From Lysinibacillus_B sp042920265 (GTDB taxonomy: Bacteria > Bacillota > Bacilli > Bacillales_A > Planococcaceae): a stretch of 64,000 bases of DNA. Where the stretch lies: assembly GCF_042920265.1 (NCBI RefSeq), contig NZ_JBDQZI010000005.1:124001-188000 (forward strand), given 5' to 3'. The notes beneath the pieces were generated by a model, which was not told the origin of the DNA, did no database searches, and saw only the letters and a list, made by a program, of their open reading frames with translations. The stretch's first letter is position 1, and each line of letters starts with the position of its first letter. Positions 43,228-51,670 of this stretch are shown piece after piece. Made by a program: the position numbers and the translations under genes.

Positions 43228-43857
43228 TTACAAATGATGTTTTCCATAGAAGATTTCTAGTGTTTCTGCTAATACTCGCGGAGCTTGTATATTTACTTCA
43301 TGTCCTGCATTAGCTATAAACCGAAGTTCTGCTTCTGGAATACGTCCCACTAAACCTTTTGAGGCATTTCTATTTGCACGGTCTTTCTTACCACAAACAA
43401 TCAAGGTGACACAAGAAATATCGATTAAATTTTTACTGAAATTCAAATCTACCATTGAATCGGTTAACTTAAAAAAGTCTTTCTTCTTGAATCCGATTTT
43501 CTCAAAAGAAGTCTTTGGCATAAAGCGGAAGATGATATTCTGTAATTTTAATAGTAACTTAGGCATTACATACTGTGTGCCAATCAATACTAAAGATCCT
43601 ACTTTTTCTGGATAATCTATTGCATAATTTAACGCTAAGATTCCACCTAATGACAATCCGCATAAATTCAACGGCTCGTCCATGCCTTCACAGTATTCTA
43701 CAAAGCTGTTATACAGGTTATTGTAAGTAACCTCTTTATCATTAAGTATGGTAGATAAATCAGGGCAATTTATATAGCGGTGTTCCGATAAATAAGAAAT
43801 CGTTTGATTCCAACTGGCTGAATTTTGTCCAAGTCCATGTATAAAAATGTATTTCAT
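43228..43857 (-). CDS. Alpha/beta hydrolase, complete triad
   Basis: A 209-residue compact alpha/beta hydrolase. It has IFIHGLGQNSASWN for the oxyanion hole, LCGLSLGGILALN with the nucleophile Ser, VCGKKDRANR with the acid, and FIANAGHEVNIQAP with the catalytic His. It is shorter than the typical 250-270 residues because the lid is short. The substrate is unknown. Contrast the hydrolase at 4647-5456, which lacks the His. Probably monocistronic. Confidence 0.85.
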   Translation of the reverse strand: MKYIFIHGLGQNSASWNQTISYLSEHRYINCPDLSTILNDKEVTYNNLYNSFVEYCEGMDEPLNLCGLSLGGILALNYAIDYPEKVGSLVLIGTQYVMPKLLLKLQNIIFRFMPKTSFEKIGFKKKDFFKLTDSMVDLNFSKNLIDISCVTLIVCGKKDRANRNASKGLVGRIPEAELRFIANAGHEVNIQAPRVLAETLEIFYGKHHL

Positions 43858-43862
43858 ATATA

Positions 43863-44060
43863 CTACGTCCTACTTTCGTTTAACTTATTCTCTGAATGAA
43901 CGATAAAATAATCTATACTAAAACAAATGGCCGACAACACAAGTACAATAATAGCATGTAGTAAATCAGAAGCTCGATCTATAGATGAATCTTGGATAAA
44001 GTAGGCTGAAATATGAGTGATTCCCCATGTTGAGGTAGCCCCAGAAAAATGCGGATTCAC
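43863..44060 (-). CDS. Small membrane protein or gene fragment
   Basis: A 65-codon frame from GTG 44060 with one hydrophobic helix (LLHAIIVLVLSAICFSIDYF) and a polar N-terminus. No good ribosome site is seen, so it may be the 3' end of a decayed larger gene. Its start lies in sequence that weakly resembles the 60-bp repeat at 29125 in the opposite orientation. Confidence 0.35.
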   Translation of the reverse strand: MNPHFSGATSTWGITHISAYFIQDSSIDRASDLLHAIIVLVLSAICFSIDYFIVHSENKLNESRT

Positions 44061-44167
44061 AACGCTAAGAAATATACATCATTTTATGCACATTAGACCG
44101 CAAGCCATAATCGTATAAATATTGATGTATCAAGTGTTTGTACACCCTGTATAAAAGTATGTATAAA

Positions 44168-44245
44168 GAAAAGCCACAAAACGTTGATTTTACAATACAC
44201 AATCGTATTTTTTTGTGTAGTTCCAAACTTTCATTGGGGAACGTT
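44168..44245 (-). repeat. Dispersed 78-bp repeat, copy B
   Basis: Read on the minus strand it gives AACGTTCCCCAATG, then AAAGTTTGGAACTACAC, then ATCAACGTTTTGTGGCTTTT. It is clearly homologous to 29496-29573, inverted. Confidence 0.75.
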
Positions 44246-44313
44246 TATTAGGTTTGTTTTGTATATTTTATCAATGCTTGTTACACAAAAGCCCCCTTTA
44301 GCGCAATAAGCAT

Positions 44314-44394
44314 TTACCTTGTGAAGTAAGCACCCACCATACCCGTTATCACAAATAACCAAAGCCAAAAAACAGGGTTCTTTAATAATTTCAT
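44314..44394 (-). CDS. 26-residue membrane peptide
   Basis: A 26-codon gene with ATG at 44394, preceded by GAGGAGAGG. The peptide starts MKLLKNPVFWLWLFV and ends GAYFTR, one membrane span with basic ends. The function is unknown. The ribosome site and the clean amphipathic layout support it, but short frames can arise by chance. Confidence 0.5.
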   Translation of the reverse strand: MKLLKNPVFWLWLFVITGMVGAYFTR

Positions 44395-44502
44395 CCATTC
44401 CTCTCCTCGAACTGTGATATCTGTATTACTACTTTCTTTACTACCTGATATTATCACAATAACTCATATAAATTATTTAAGTAAACTGCTACCGTTAGTT
44501 GA

Positions 44503-44532
44503 ATAAAAAAGTCCCAAAAGCGAGGTTTGGGT
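44503..44532 (-). terminator. Terminator of the TetR-SDR operon
   Basis: CCCAAA pairs with TTTGGG around AGCGAGG; on the minus strand a run of Ts follows. Confidence 0.65.
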
Positions 44533-44588
44533 GGACGATGTAAATCTAAATTTCTGATGCTACCTATATAGTAAACTTTTTTTGTTGT

Positions 44589-45365
44589 CTAACCTTTCAT
44601 TAGTTTATGCATGATTATTTGAATATAGTTTGTAGGTGTTAATTTAGCTAATGATAGCAAGGCTTTATATCGAGTATTAGGTATAATTACTCGTTTCTTT
44701 TGTTTTATACATTTGACAGTGGCAATTGCTACACTTTTTGCAGAGACTCCAATTATATTTGTCATTTTACCAAGACTATTCATAGATCCTGTTATTGTAA
44801 AGTCCGTTTTTGTAGGACCAGGACAAACTGCTGTAACAACGATATTACCATGTTTTTTTAGTTCTGTATGAAGAGCTTGTGAAAAGTTTAATACAAATGC
44901 TTTAGTACCACTGTAAACTGCCATTTGAGCTGTTGGGATTGGTCCAGAAATAGAAGATAGATTTATTATTCGACCATATTGACGTTCTACCATCCCTTGC
45001 ACAAAATAATGTGTCAGTTCTGTCAAGGCATTGATGTTTAATTGAATCATTTGGATTTGCTTTTCTAAAGATAACGTTTGAAACGCTCCTTCTAAACCAA
45101 TTCCGGCATTATTTACGAGAATATCAACTTTTATGTTTTGTGAGTAGAGTAAATCATATAAATGTTTTGCTGCATTATGTTTTGTTAAATCTGTAGAAAT
45201 TGTTAAAATTTCAGTATAAGGACTTAATTGAGCAGAAGCATATGCTAATTTTTCTTCATTTCTTGCAACAAGTATAAGTGGATATTTTTTATTTGCAAAT
45301 TGTTTCGCTATTTCAAATCCAATACCTTCACTGGCTCCTGTGATGAGCACTGTTTTTTTCTCCAT
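44589..45365 (-). CDS. Short-chain dehydrogenase/reductase
   Basis: A 258-residue classical SDR. The cofactor loop is TGASEGIGFEIAKQF, the NNAGIGLEG motif follows, and the catalytic set is Ser in INLSSISGP with YSGTK. It reduces or oxidises small carbonyls or alcohols with NAD(P). The start at 45365 is preferred, because the ATG at 45380 forms part of the GGGGGAA ribosome site. It follows a TetR gene and a broken small gene on the same strand, so TetR likely controls it. Confidence 0.9.
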   Translation of the reverse strand: MEKKTVLITGASEGIGFEIAKQFANKKYPLILVARNEEKLAYASAQLSPYTEILTISTDLTKHNAAKHLYDLLYSQNIKVDILVNNAGIGLEGAFQTLSLEKQIQMIQLNINALTELTHYFVQGMVERQYGRIINLSSISGPIPTAQMAVYSGTKAFVLNFSQALHTELKKHGNIVVTAVCPGPTKTDFTITGSMNSLGKMTNIIGVSAKSVAIATVKCIKQKKRVIIPNTRYKALLSLAKLTPTNYIQIIMHKLMKG

Positions 45366-45591
45366 GTAATATTCCCCCATTAAATCAATCGACTATTTTT
45401 TGAATGATGTATCATTGTAGGTATATATAAATATAAGGCATATGCAAAGGACATCCAGGCTGTAATCCAATAACCTGTGAATCATCTAATTTAGAGGAAA
45501 TTAAATTGTGATTAGACAAAGAGAATGTATCCAATGATAAGCCTGCTATAGTTCATACTATTCTGAAATTTATTGTTGCATTTTTGACTTG

Positions 45592-45785
45592 TCAAAAAAA
45601 TAAATAAAAATATGAAGCACCCCATAATAAGCATCCTGTTCCAGTTATTAATAGCAAAAGACTCATTCCATAGTTAGAGTAGTCCCTGGACTAAAGAAGA
45701 CTCCATCTCCGAGAAATACGGAAAACATTGTTGCAAAAAACCACACCAGAATTTCTGATAAAGTTGTAAATAAATATCCTTTCAT
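45592..45785 (-). pseudogene. Small two-helix membrane protein gene, frameshifted
   Basis: ATG at 45785 overlaps the TetR stop (TAATG). The frame encodes MKGYLFTTLSEILVWFFATM and then ends after SPGTTLTME. A second frame continues with YGMSLLLLITGTGCLLWGAS to a stop at 45592-45594. Together they would make a two-span membrane protein of about 63 residues. A one-base change near 45665-45675 explains the break. Confidence 0.6.
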
Positions 45786-46372
45786 TACTCATCCTTCTCG
45801 TAAAGTAAATTACTAAGGCCTTTAAATAGTTGTTCAACTTCTTCGTATGTTTTTTCTACCGGGAAATCTTTTTGTAATAGTGCTTGTAATGCTAATCCAT
45901 CTACAATCGCGGTTAAGAGAATACCCCATGTTTCAAGAGAAACACCGTCTATCGGTGATTTCGACCAGAATTTTGATAAATTTTGAGTCAAAGTATTGTT
46001 TTCATTTGAAACAATTTCCCCTAATTGTATTCTCATTTTTTCATTATTAAAACTTGAAACAAGTAAAGCACTAAATAATTTATGAAAATAAGAATCATAC
46101 GAACAACGGTTTTTAGCAGATTCAATTGCTTCACTTATAATATATTGATTGCTCTTTTGTGAAATTTCAGCCCAAGAATTTTTACTAATATCCTGAACAA
46201 TAGCTAATAACAACTGTTCCTTCGTTCTAAAATGATAATAGATTGTTCCTTGCGTTACGCCTGCCATCTCAGCGACTGACCTTAAAGTAAACTTTTCTAT
46301 TCCGTTAGTAGCTAAACACTCCTTTGCATATTTAATTAAATCATTCTTACTTATAACATTAGCTTTGGCCAA
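45785..46372 (-). CDS. TetR/AcrR-family repressor
   Basis: A 195-residue TetR protein. The helix-turn-helix is FTLRSVAEMAGVTQGTIYYH, followed by FRTKEQLLLAIVQDI. The C-terminal ligand domain resembles QacR/BetI-type TetR_C. TTG 46372 is preferred over TTG 46387 because GGAGG sits 8 bases before it. A perfect inverted repeat directly upstream (46388-46413) is the likely autoregulatory operator. It heads an operon with a small membrane protein gene and an SDR; the inducer is unknown. Confidence 0.9.
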   Translation of the reverse strand: MAKANVISKNDLIKYAKECLATNGIEKFTLRSVAEMAGVTQGTIYYHFRTKEQLLLAIVQDISKNSWAEISQKSNQYIISEAIESAKNRCSYDSYFHKLFSALLVSSFNNEKMRIQLGEIVSNENNTLTQNLSKFWSKSPIDGVSLETWGILLTAIVDGLALQALLQKDFPVEKTYEEVEQLFKGLSNLLYEKDE

Positions 46373-46387
46373 TTTTTCATCCTCCAA

Positions 46388-46413
46388 TACTTAGTTAGTT
46401 AGATAACTAAGTA
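46388..46413. promoter_or_regulatory. TetR operator
   Basis: Perfect 10-bp arms TACTTAGTTA and TAACTAAGTA with a 6-base spacer, just before the TetR start, as expected for self-repression. Confidence 0.8.
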
Positions 46414-46464
46414 AAATTTACCATATAAAGTAATTTCATTCAAGTAGCTATTTATTTCCAATGG

Positions 46465-46506
46465 TTTTAAAGCGTAAAGTAATATAAATTATTTTACGCT
46501 TTAAAA
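46465..46506. repeat. 42-bp near-perfect inverted repeat
   Basis: TTTTAAAGCGTAAAGTAAT pairs with ATTATTTTACGCTTTAAAA (one mismatch) over a 4-base loop. It lies between the TetR and MarR genes. Confidence 0.75.
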
Positions 46507-46637
46507 TTCTAATTCCTTCTGTATTCGAGAGATTTTTACTTTCAGAATGTCTCCAAACCCTATTTTGGGAATAAACATGAAAATGTTCCAAGTCACTTCA
46601 AATAAGATTGAACTGGTGAGCTCCTCTACCATCTCTT

Positions 46638-46676
46638 TAAAAAAGTCGGCCTGACTTTATGAGGTAGACTTTTTTA
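46638..46676. terminator. Terminator-like hairpin, unassigned
   Basis: AAAAAAGTC pairs with GACTTTTTT, with GGCCT and AGGT beside it. It follows no recognised gene on the plus strand. Confidence 0.45.
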
Positions 46677-46794
46677 TAACTACATATTAAATTCTCATAA
46701 TGTATGTTGTCTCTCGCGTTGGAAGGTACAGTCCTAATTATCTACTGTTACAATTTGAATATTATCTTAATTATTAATATACTTTTATATATAG

Positions 46795-46813
46795 TATCTT
46801 AGTTACTAAGATA
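46795..46813. promoter_or_regulatory. MarR operator
   Basis: The 19-bp palindrome TATCTTAGTTACTAAGATA has 9-bp perfect arms. It lies 23 bases before the MarR start, so it is probably its operator. Confidence 0.75.
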
Positions 46814-46835
46814 TTTTGAAAAGGAGGTCTATGTT

Positions 46836-47276
46836 TTGAACATCTTTGAAAGTTTATTAACTTCATTAAAAAGAGCAAGTGAAGTGAGTGTTTCGATTAT
46901 GAAGCCTAGAGATGAAGGAGAGGTTACTCATAGCTTAATGATTTTTCTTTTTATGCTTCAAAATAAGGGGGAAATTAGAATAAGTGAAATTTCAGAGCAT
47001 TTTGGTGTGACATCAGGTGCTGCAACAGGTATTGCTGATAAGCTTGAAGACTTAGGTTTAATTGAAAGATATCGAAGTAAAACAGATCGAAGAGTTGTCA
47101 CGTTAGTTCTGTCTGAGAAAGGAAAAAAACTTGTACAAGATAAGAAAAAAGAGCATGTTGAATTGTATCAATACATTTTGCATGATTTTTCTGAAGAAGA
47201 GCTATTAAAGATAATCCATATGTTAAATAAAATTTCAGATCGAATCGATAGTTATAGCAACAAGGGGGATATATGA
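46836..47276 (+). CDS. MarR-family regulator
   Basis: A 146-residue winged-helix MarR protein. Recognition region: IRISEISEHFGVTSGAATGI, then ADKLEDLGLIERYRSKTDRR with the basic wing. TTG 46836 is used with AAGGAGG 8 bases before it. It overlaps the downstream oxidoreductase gene by 4 bases, so it likely regulates that pair from the palindrome upstream. No Cys for redox sensing is present. Confidence 0.9.
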   Translation: MNIFESLLTSLKRASEVSVSIMKPRDEGEVTHSLMIFLFMLQNKGEIRISEISEHFGVTSGAATGIADKLEDLGLIERYRSKTDRRVVTLVLSEKGKKLVQDKKKEHVELYQYILHDFSEEELLKIIHMLNKISDRIDSYSNKGDI

Positions 47277-48121
47277 TGAAGGTTTTAGTAACAGGTTTTA
47301 CGGGAAAAGTTGGATTACAGGTTGCTAATTATTTAAAGAATAGAGCTATTCCAATGGCATGTGGGGTTCGAAATGTTGAAAGAGCTAAAGCTAAGTTTGG
47401 TGATGCATATGAATATGTGAGTCTTGATTTTTCGGATTCAAGTACATTCGATGGAGCTCTTGAAAATATTGATCGTATTTTTTTAATGTATCCACCTGGT
47501 GAAAATCTTCAATTTGATATTTTTTTAGAAAAAGCAAAGGATAAAGACATTAAACACATTACTTATTTATCGTTAAAAGACGTACAATTCATGCCATTTA
47601 TCCATCATTACAAAATGGAAAAGCTAATAAAAAGCTATAAGATACCTTATACATTCGTTCGGGCGGGGTATTTTATGCAAAATTTAAATGATTTTCTTTG
47701 TAAGGAAATCAAAGAAAGACAACGTATCTTTGTTCCAGCAGGTAAAGGGAAAACAAGCTTTGTTGACACTAGAGACCTTGCTGAAATCTCTGCTTTATCA
47801 TTGGTTGATGAAGTAAAGCATAAAAACCAAATCTATGCCATTACAGGGAATGAAGCTCTTGGCTTTTTTGATGTTGCAAGAATAATGACTGAAGTTCTTG
47901 GAGTGAAAATTGAATACACGAACCCATCAGTCAAAGAATTCAAGGAATATATGAGGAAAATAGGTGAAGATGAAGGATTCGTAAATGTTGTCGTGGGTGT
48001 TCATATGCCAACAAAGCTTGGCCTTGCAAAAGGAATTAAGCATGATTATGAAAAAGTAACAGGCAAAATGCCTACAAATATTAGGAAATATATTGAGGAT
48101 TTCAAAGAGAATTGGATCTAG
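47273..48121 (+). CDS. NmrA-like NAD(P)-binding oxidoreductase
   Basis: A 282-residue atypical SDR. The dinucleotide loop is VLVTGFTGKVGLQVANYLKN, followed by ACGVRNVERAKAKFGD and YTFVRAGYFMQNL. It matches the NmrA/QOR2-like group, which includes redox-sensing proteins and quinone reductases. The start ATGATG overlaps the MarR stop; the ribosome site is AAGGGGG. It is the only gene in that regulator's operon, so MarR may sense its substrate. Confidence 0.85.
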   Translation: MMKVLVTGFTGKVGLQVANYLKNRAIPMACGVRNVERAKAKFGDAYEYVSLDFSDSSTFDGALENIDRIFLMYPPGENLQFDIFLEKAKDKDIKHITYLSLKDVQFMPFIHHYKMEKLIKSYKIPYTFVRAGYFMQNLNDFLCKEIKERQRIFVPAGKGKTSFVDTRDLAEISALSLVDEVKHKNQIYAITGNEALGFFDVARIMTEVLGVKIEYTNPSVKEFKEYMRKIGEDEGFVNVVVGVHMPTKLGLAKGIKHDYEKVTGKMPTNIRKYIEDFKENWI

Positions 48122-48541
48122 GGGATTTACATAAAATTCATAATATTTTTTACAATAGGTAACGTGTTTTGTTGTTGTATTAAGATTATACTGTAACAAG
48201 CATTCCTAGAGTGGAAGGGGGTATTCGTTTATAAATCTGGACATTTGCGCATGTTTTTTCAATGAAAACCCGCCAATTCCTTTATAAACCTGGACAAAAT
48301 ATAAATCACCGAATAGAGGTTGCTTGAACAAATAACTGAACTTTTTTATGTTCGGAATCGTAACTTAGAGCCATTAATTAACACGTTTTTTGCATTAATC
48401 GTAGAATTAGAAATCCGTTTCTTATTCAATTAACAGGTGCTTTAGTGCAACAAGCACTTCAAAATGCAATCGTTTAATTACACAAAATTAAACGACTGTA
48501 CGTGTATAATGAAATAAGTGAATATTGAATGAACTGAGAGG
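48122..48541. other. Intergenic region with a short direct repeat
   Basis: TTTATAAATCTGGACA (48230) and TTTATAAACCTGGACA (48283) are near-identical and 53 bases apart. On the minus strand the same stretch is open and reads GFSLKKHAQMSRFINE, possibly a decayed gene piece that I cannot name. Nothing else seen. Confidence 0.4.
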
Positions 48542-48872
48542 GTGAAGGTTATATTTGCACAATTATTTTTGGGTATTTATTTTGTAGTGAAAGGTATCGT
48601 ACAGCATTACTCAATAGAACCTAACTTATTTGTTTCACACATTGCGACACAAACTATTTCTAAAGGTAAATTGCCGATTTATCTAAAAAAAAGTAGGGAA
48701 AATCCATATTATTTTAGGGATTATTATTGCTACAATGGGACAAATAGAATACAGATATAATCCAGAACCACGAGTTTTTCTTATTACATACATTACGTTA
48801 GGATTGGCTTGTATATCAATGATATTTTATTTAAATAAAAAGTATACTGGTAACTATCTTTTACGGTTATAA
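48542..48872 (+). pseudogene. Small membrane protein gene, frameshifted at an A8 run
   Basis: The first frame from GTG 48542 encodes FAQLFLGIYFVVKGIVQHYS and runs into an unrelated frame after an A8 run at 48685-48692. The next frame continues with IHIILGIIIATMGQIEYRYN and LGLACISMIFYLNKK, to TAA 48870-48872. One A fewer would join them into a three-span membrane protein of about 110 residues. The start is uncertain. Confidence 0.6.
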
Positions 48873-49030
48873 TTTCTTTTAACTATAGGAGTTTATTTAA
48901 GCATGCAAAATCAATCTAATAAACATCTGAACATACACCAAAAAGCCGCAAATGTTGTTTTCAAAATAAGGTTTTTGTATTTGTTGATTGAGCAGCATTT
49001 CTTAATAAAACTTTATTCCCAACTAACAAC

Positions 49031-49073
49031 AAAAACCGTTACGAATGATTAAGCGTCTTCGTAACGGTTTTTA
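49031..49073. terminator. Bidirectional terminator overlapping a small gene's end
   Basis: A 15-bp perfect stem, AAAAACCGTTACGAA with TTCGTAACGGTTTTT, 12-nt loop. The last codons and stop of the gene at 49049-49225 lie in it. Confidence 0.85.
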
Positions 49074-49225
49074 TGTTTGCGTAAATTCTTTTCCATGACT
49101 TCTTTTTTCGTTTTTGTCAGCCGAACATGTGTAGAAAAATCGGCTGTGCCACGCTGTTCTGTTACATCTTTCCCTTGCTGACGGAGTAGCTTAATCCGTT
49201 TCTTTTTTGCTTCAGACTTAGACAT
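49049..49225 (-). CDS. Small basic protein of unknown function
   Basis: A 58-residue, highly basic protein starting MSKSEAKKKRIKLLRQQG and containing DFSTHVRLTKTKKEVMEKNL. It has no membrane segment. The ATG at 49225 has an AGGTGATCC site. The basic residues suggest nucleic-acid binding, which is inference. Its last codons form one arm of the terminator. I do not recognise a named family. Confidence 0.75.
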   Translation of the reverse strand: MSKSEAKKKRIKLLRQQGKDVTEQRGTADFSTHVRLTKTKKEVMEKNLRKHKNRYEDA

Positions 49226-49334
49226 CGGATCACCTCTATTTATATTTTATCATTTTCTGAAAAAAGTGCCTATTATAAAAGTAGGGAAGGGGAGATCCGT
49301 GTTTTAACACTTCATGCATTTAGCTTGTTCTAAA

Positions 49335-49364
49335 TAAAAAGACTCTCGACCTAAGCCGAGAGCC
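49335..49364 (-). terminator. Terminator of symporter unit 1
   Basis: GACTCTCG pairs with CGAGAGC around a 7-nt loop; on the minus strand Ts follow. It lies 23 bases after the symporter stop. Confidence 0.8.
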
Positions 49365-49386
49365 CATCCCCTTGTGAATGAAACGA

Positions 49387-50931
49387 TTAGTGTGATACGT
49401 CTTGTACAGAAATACCAGTTTGTGCTTTAACTTCTACTTCACGGTAGATTGCTGGGTTTTCAGCAGGTGTTAAGTAACTACCTAACCAACCAGCTAAGAA
49501 GCCAAGTGGTACTGTAATGATCGCTGGGTTTGTTAATTTGATTAACGCTTCACCAACGAAGATTGCTTTACCTGGTTCTGGGTTCCATACGTTTGGAGAC
49601 ATTGCTACTAACACTAAACATGAAACTAAACCTACGATAATTGCAGTTACTGCACCTGTAGTATTGAAACGCTTCCAGTAAATTGTGTAAATGATAACTG
49701 GTAAGTTTGCAGATGCTGCGATACAGAATGCGAATGATACTAAGAACGCTACGTTTAATGTTTGAGCGCCTAACGCTAAAAGGATTGAGATGACAGCGAT
49801 TGTGATTGAACCAATACGAGCAGCCACAACTTGCTCTTTCTCTGACACTTGTCCTTTTTTAATAATTTGACCGTAAATATCATGTGATAGGGCAGATGCA
49901 CCTGAAAGTACAAGACCTGCTACTACCGCTAAGATTGTTGCGAACGCTACAGCAGATACGAATGAGAATAAGATTTCCCCACCAAGTGCTTCTGCTAATA
50001 ATGGCGCTGCTAAGTTACCAGCTGGGTTTGCTGCGACAATGTTGTCAATGCCTACGAATGCTGCAGCACCGAAGCCTAAGAAAATTGTTAATACATAGAA
50101 AATACCTACAATCCAAGTAGCCCAAATGACAGAAGAACGAGCTGTTTGTGCGTCTTTTACTGTGAAGAAACGCATTAGGATATGTGGAAGACCCGCTGTA
50201 CCAAGTACTAGCGCGATTAACATTGAGATCGTATCAATCCCGTTCGTATACTTTAATCCTGGATTTAAGTATGCTTCACCATATTCAGTAGCCGTTTTCA
50301 TTTCTGTAAACATTGTACCGATGTTGAAGTTGAACTTTAATAATACTAAGAATGAAATAATGATTGTACCAACCATTAATAAACAAGCTTTAATGATTTG
50401 AACCCAAGAAGTGGCTGTCATCCCACCGAATAATACGTAAGTTGTCATCATAATACCTACAAGAATAACAGCCCACTTGTACTCGATACCTAATAATAAT
50501 TGAATAAGTGCACCCGCACCAACAAGTTGTGCGATCATATAGAAGAATACGATAGTAATAGTAGATAATGCCGCTGCCCCGCGTACCTTTGCTTTGTCGA
50601 AACGAGCTGTAATCATATCCGCTAACGTGAATTTACCTAAGTTACGTAAAGGCTCTGCTACGATGTAAAGTACAACTAAGTATGCTACTAAGTATCCGAC
50701 AGAGAAGAAGAATCCGTCAAAACCGAATAATGCAATCGATCCCGCGATCCCTAGGAATGATGCAGCTGATAAGTAGTCACCAGCGATTGCTAAACCATTT
50801 TGCCAGCCCGTTAAACCGCCACCAGCTGTATAGAAGTCACTTGCACTTGATGTACGTCTAGATGCCCACCAAGTTACGACTAATGTTGCACCTACAATTG
50901 CTACGAAGAAGAAAATCGCTATGAAGCTCAT
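49387..50931 (-). CDS. Cation:acetate-type symporter, copy 1 (ActP-like)
   Basis: A 514-residue SSS-family transporter with about 13 spans. ASDFYTAGGGLTGWQNGLAI, AGDYLSAASFLGIAGSIALF and TADMITARFDK-like sequence match ActP/YwcA acetate permeases, which bring in acetate or related monocarboxylates with sodium. A 1-base overlap (TAATG) couples it to the DUF485 gene. It is about 70 percent like copy 2 by eye, and the pair is tandemly duplicated. Confidence 0.9.
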   Translation of the reverse strand: MSFIAIFFFVAIVGATLVVTWWASRRTSSASDFYTAGGGLTGWQNGLAIAGDYLSAASFLGIAGSIALFGFDGFFFSVGYLVAYLVVLYIVAEPLRNLGKFTLADMITARFDKAKVRGAAALSTITIVFFYMIAQLVGAGALIQLLLGIEYKWAVILVGIMMTTYVLFGGMTATSWVQIIKACLLMVGTIIISFLVLLKFNFNIGTMFTEMKTATEYGEAYLNPGLKYTNGIDTISMLIALVLGTAGLPHILMRFFTVKDAQTARSSVIWATWIVGIFYVLTIFLGFGAAAFVGIDNIVAANPAGNLAAPLLAEALGGEILFSFVSAVAFATILAVVAGLVLSGASALSHDIYGQIIKKGQVSEKEQVVAARIGSITIAVISILLALGAQTLNVAFLVSFAFCIAASANLPVIIYTIYWKRFNTTGAVTAIIVGLVSCLVLVAMSPNVWNPEPGKAIFVGEALIKLTNPAIITVPLGFLAGWLGSYLTPAENPAIYREVEVKAQTGISVQDVSH

Positions 50932-51254
50932 TAGCTAACACCCCTTTCATATTCTTGAATAATTTCTTTTGCTTGGCGGTCAAATTTGTTTGCTCTCGCT
51001 ACATATAGATGACAAAGACACCAAGTCATGATAAACAGACCGAAAGAATAGAACCAAACCCACGTAACATCTCCAACTGCTTTCTGATGCAAAATATCAG
51101 TGTAAGAAGTTAGAACTGGTAGTAACATATAGGCTCCTAAAAAGATTACTGTGAGTGTCCAAAGGAATGCATTCTTTTTCTTTGACAATTGTTTGAACGA
51201 CTCTTGTTGCGCGATTCTGTCATAATCGACAATTGGTTTGTGTTTTTTCGACAT
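50931..51254 (-). CDS. DUF485 membrane protein, copy 1 (YjcH-like)
   Basis: A 107-residue two-span protein: KKKNAFLWTLTVIFLGAYML and WVWFYSFGLFIMTWCLCHLY. DUF485 (YjcH) genes regularly precede actP in bacteria, and this one is coupled to copy 1. It may help the symporter fold or work. The start at 51254 is chosen because AAGGGGG sits upstream; the earlier ATG is too close to that site. Confidence 0.9.
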   Translation of the reverse strand: MSKKHKPIVDYDRIAQQESFKQLSKKKNAFLWTLTVIFLGAYMLLPVLTSYTDILHQKAVGDVTWVWFYSFGLFIMTWCLCHLYVARANKFDRQAKEIIQEYERGVS

Positions 51255-51444
51255 AACCATACCCCCTTTTAAATTAAGAAACATTTTACTGCTTTGTGTT
51301 TGTAAAATTCTGCTTGAGAACCTTTACATTTTTCATTTTATGGCAGTGTTTACAAGATTGCAATAGTTATTCTACAAATTTTCTGAAAAAAATTTATAGA
51401 ATATTAGTTTTACCGAGATAATTATATGTTTTTTATAGAAGAAT

Positions 51445-51484
51445 AACGTTCGACAAGAATCGAGAACGTTGATATAACAACGTT
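51445..51484. promoter_or_regulatory. AACGTT motif cluster upstream of symporter unit 1
   Basis: AACGTTC (51445) and GAACGTT (51464) form an inverted repeat, and a third AACGTT is at 51479. TGCAAACGTTGTTA on the minus strand resembles a catabolite-responsive element with two mismatches. Confidence 0.4.
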
Positions 51485-51632
51485 TGCAGAGGTATTGACA
51501 AACAAAAAGAGTGCGTAAGGGAGAAAAAAATGTATTCTGTTATAAAAAAAGGGGAGAGATAATGTTTCGTATACTAAAACATTTCTGGAGATTTTAATAT
51601 AGTCTTATAAGATATTGTTTTTCTTATATACA

Positions 51633-51663
51633 AAAAAGCACCAGGATTTACATCCTGATGCTT
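51633..51663 (-). terminator. Terminator of symporter unit 2
   Basis: AAGCATCAGGATG pairs with CATCCTGGTGCTT (on the minus strand) and Ts follow. Confidence 0.75.
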
Positions 51664-51670
51664 GAAAAAA

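Larger units (their letters stand above)
51255..51670. other. Intergenic region between the two symporter units
   Basis: No gene seen. It holds three AACGTT motifs at 51445-51484 and the terminator of unit 2 near 51633. It is the promoter region of unit 1. Confidence 0.5.

Noticed and set aside
44044..44080. Third copy of the 60-bp direct repeat
   Set aside because: ATGCGGATT and ACAACG match, but the rest diverges; I mention it as a possible relative, not a feature.
48930..48990. Third copy of the 78-bp dispersed repeat
   Set aside because: Only a short run near ACACCAAAAAGC resembles it; the rest does not align well enough by eye.
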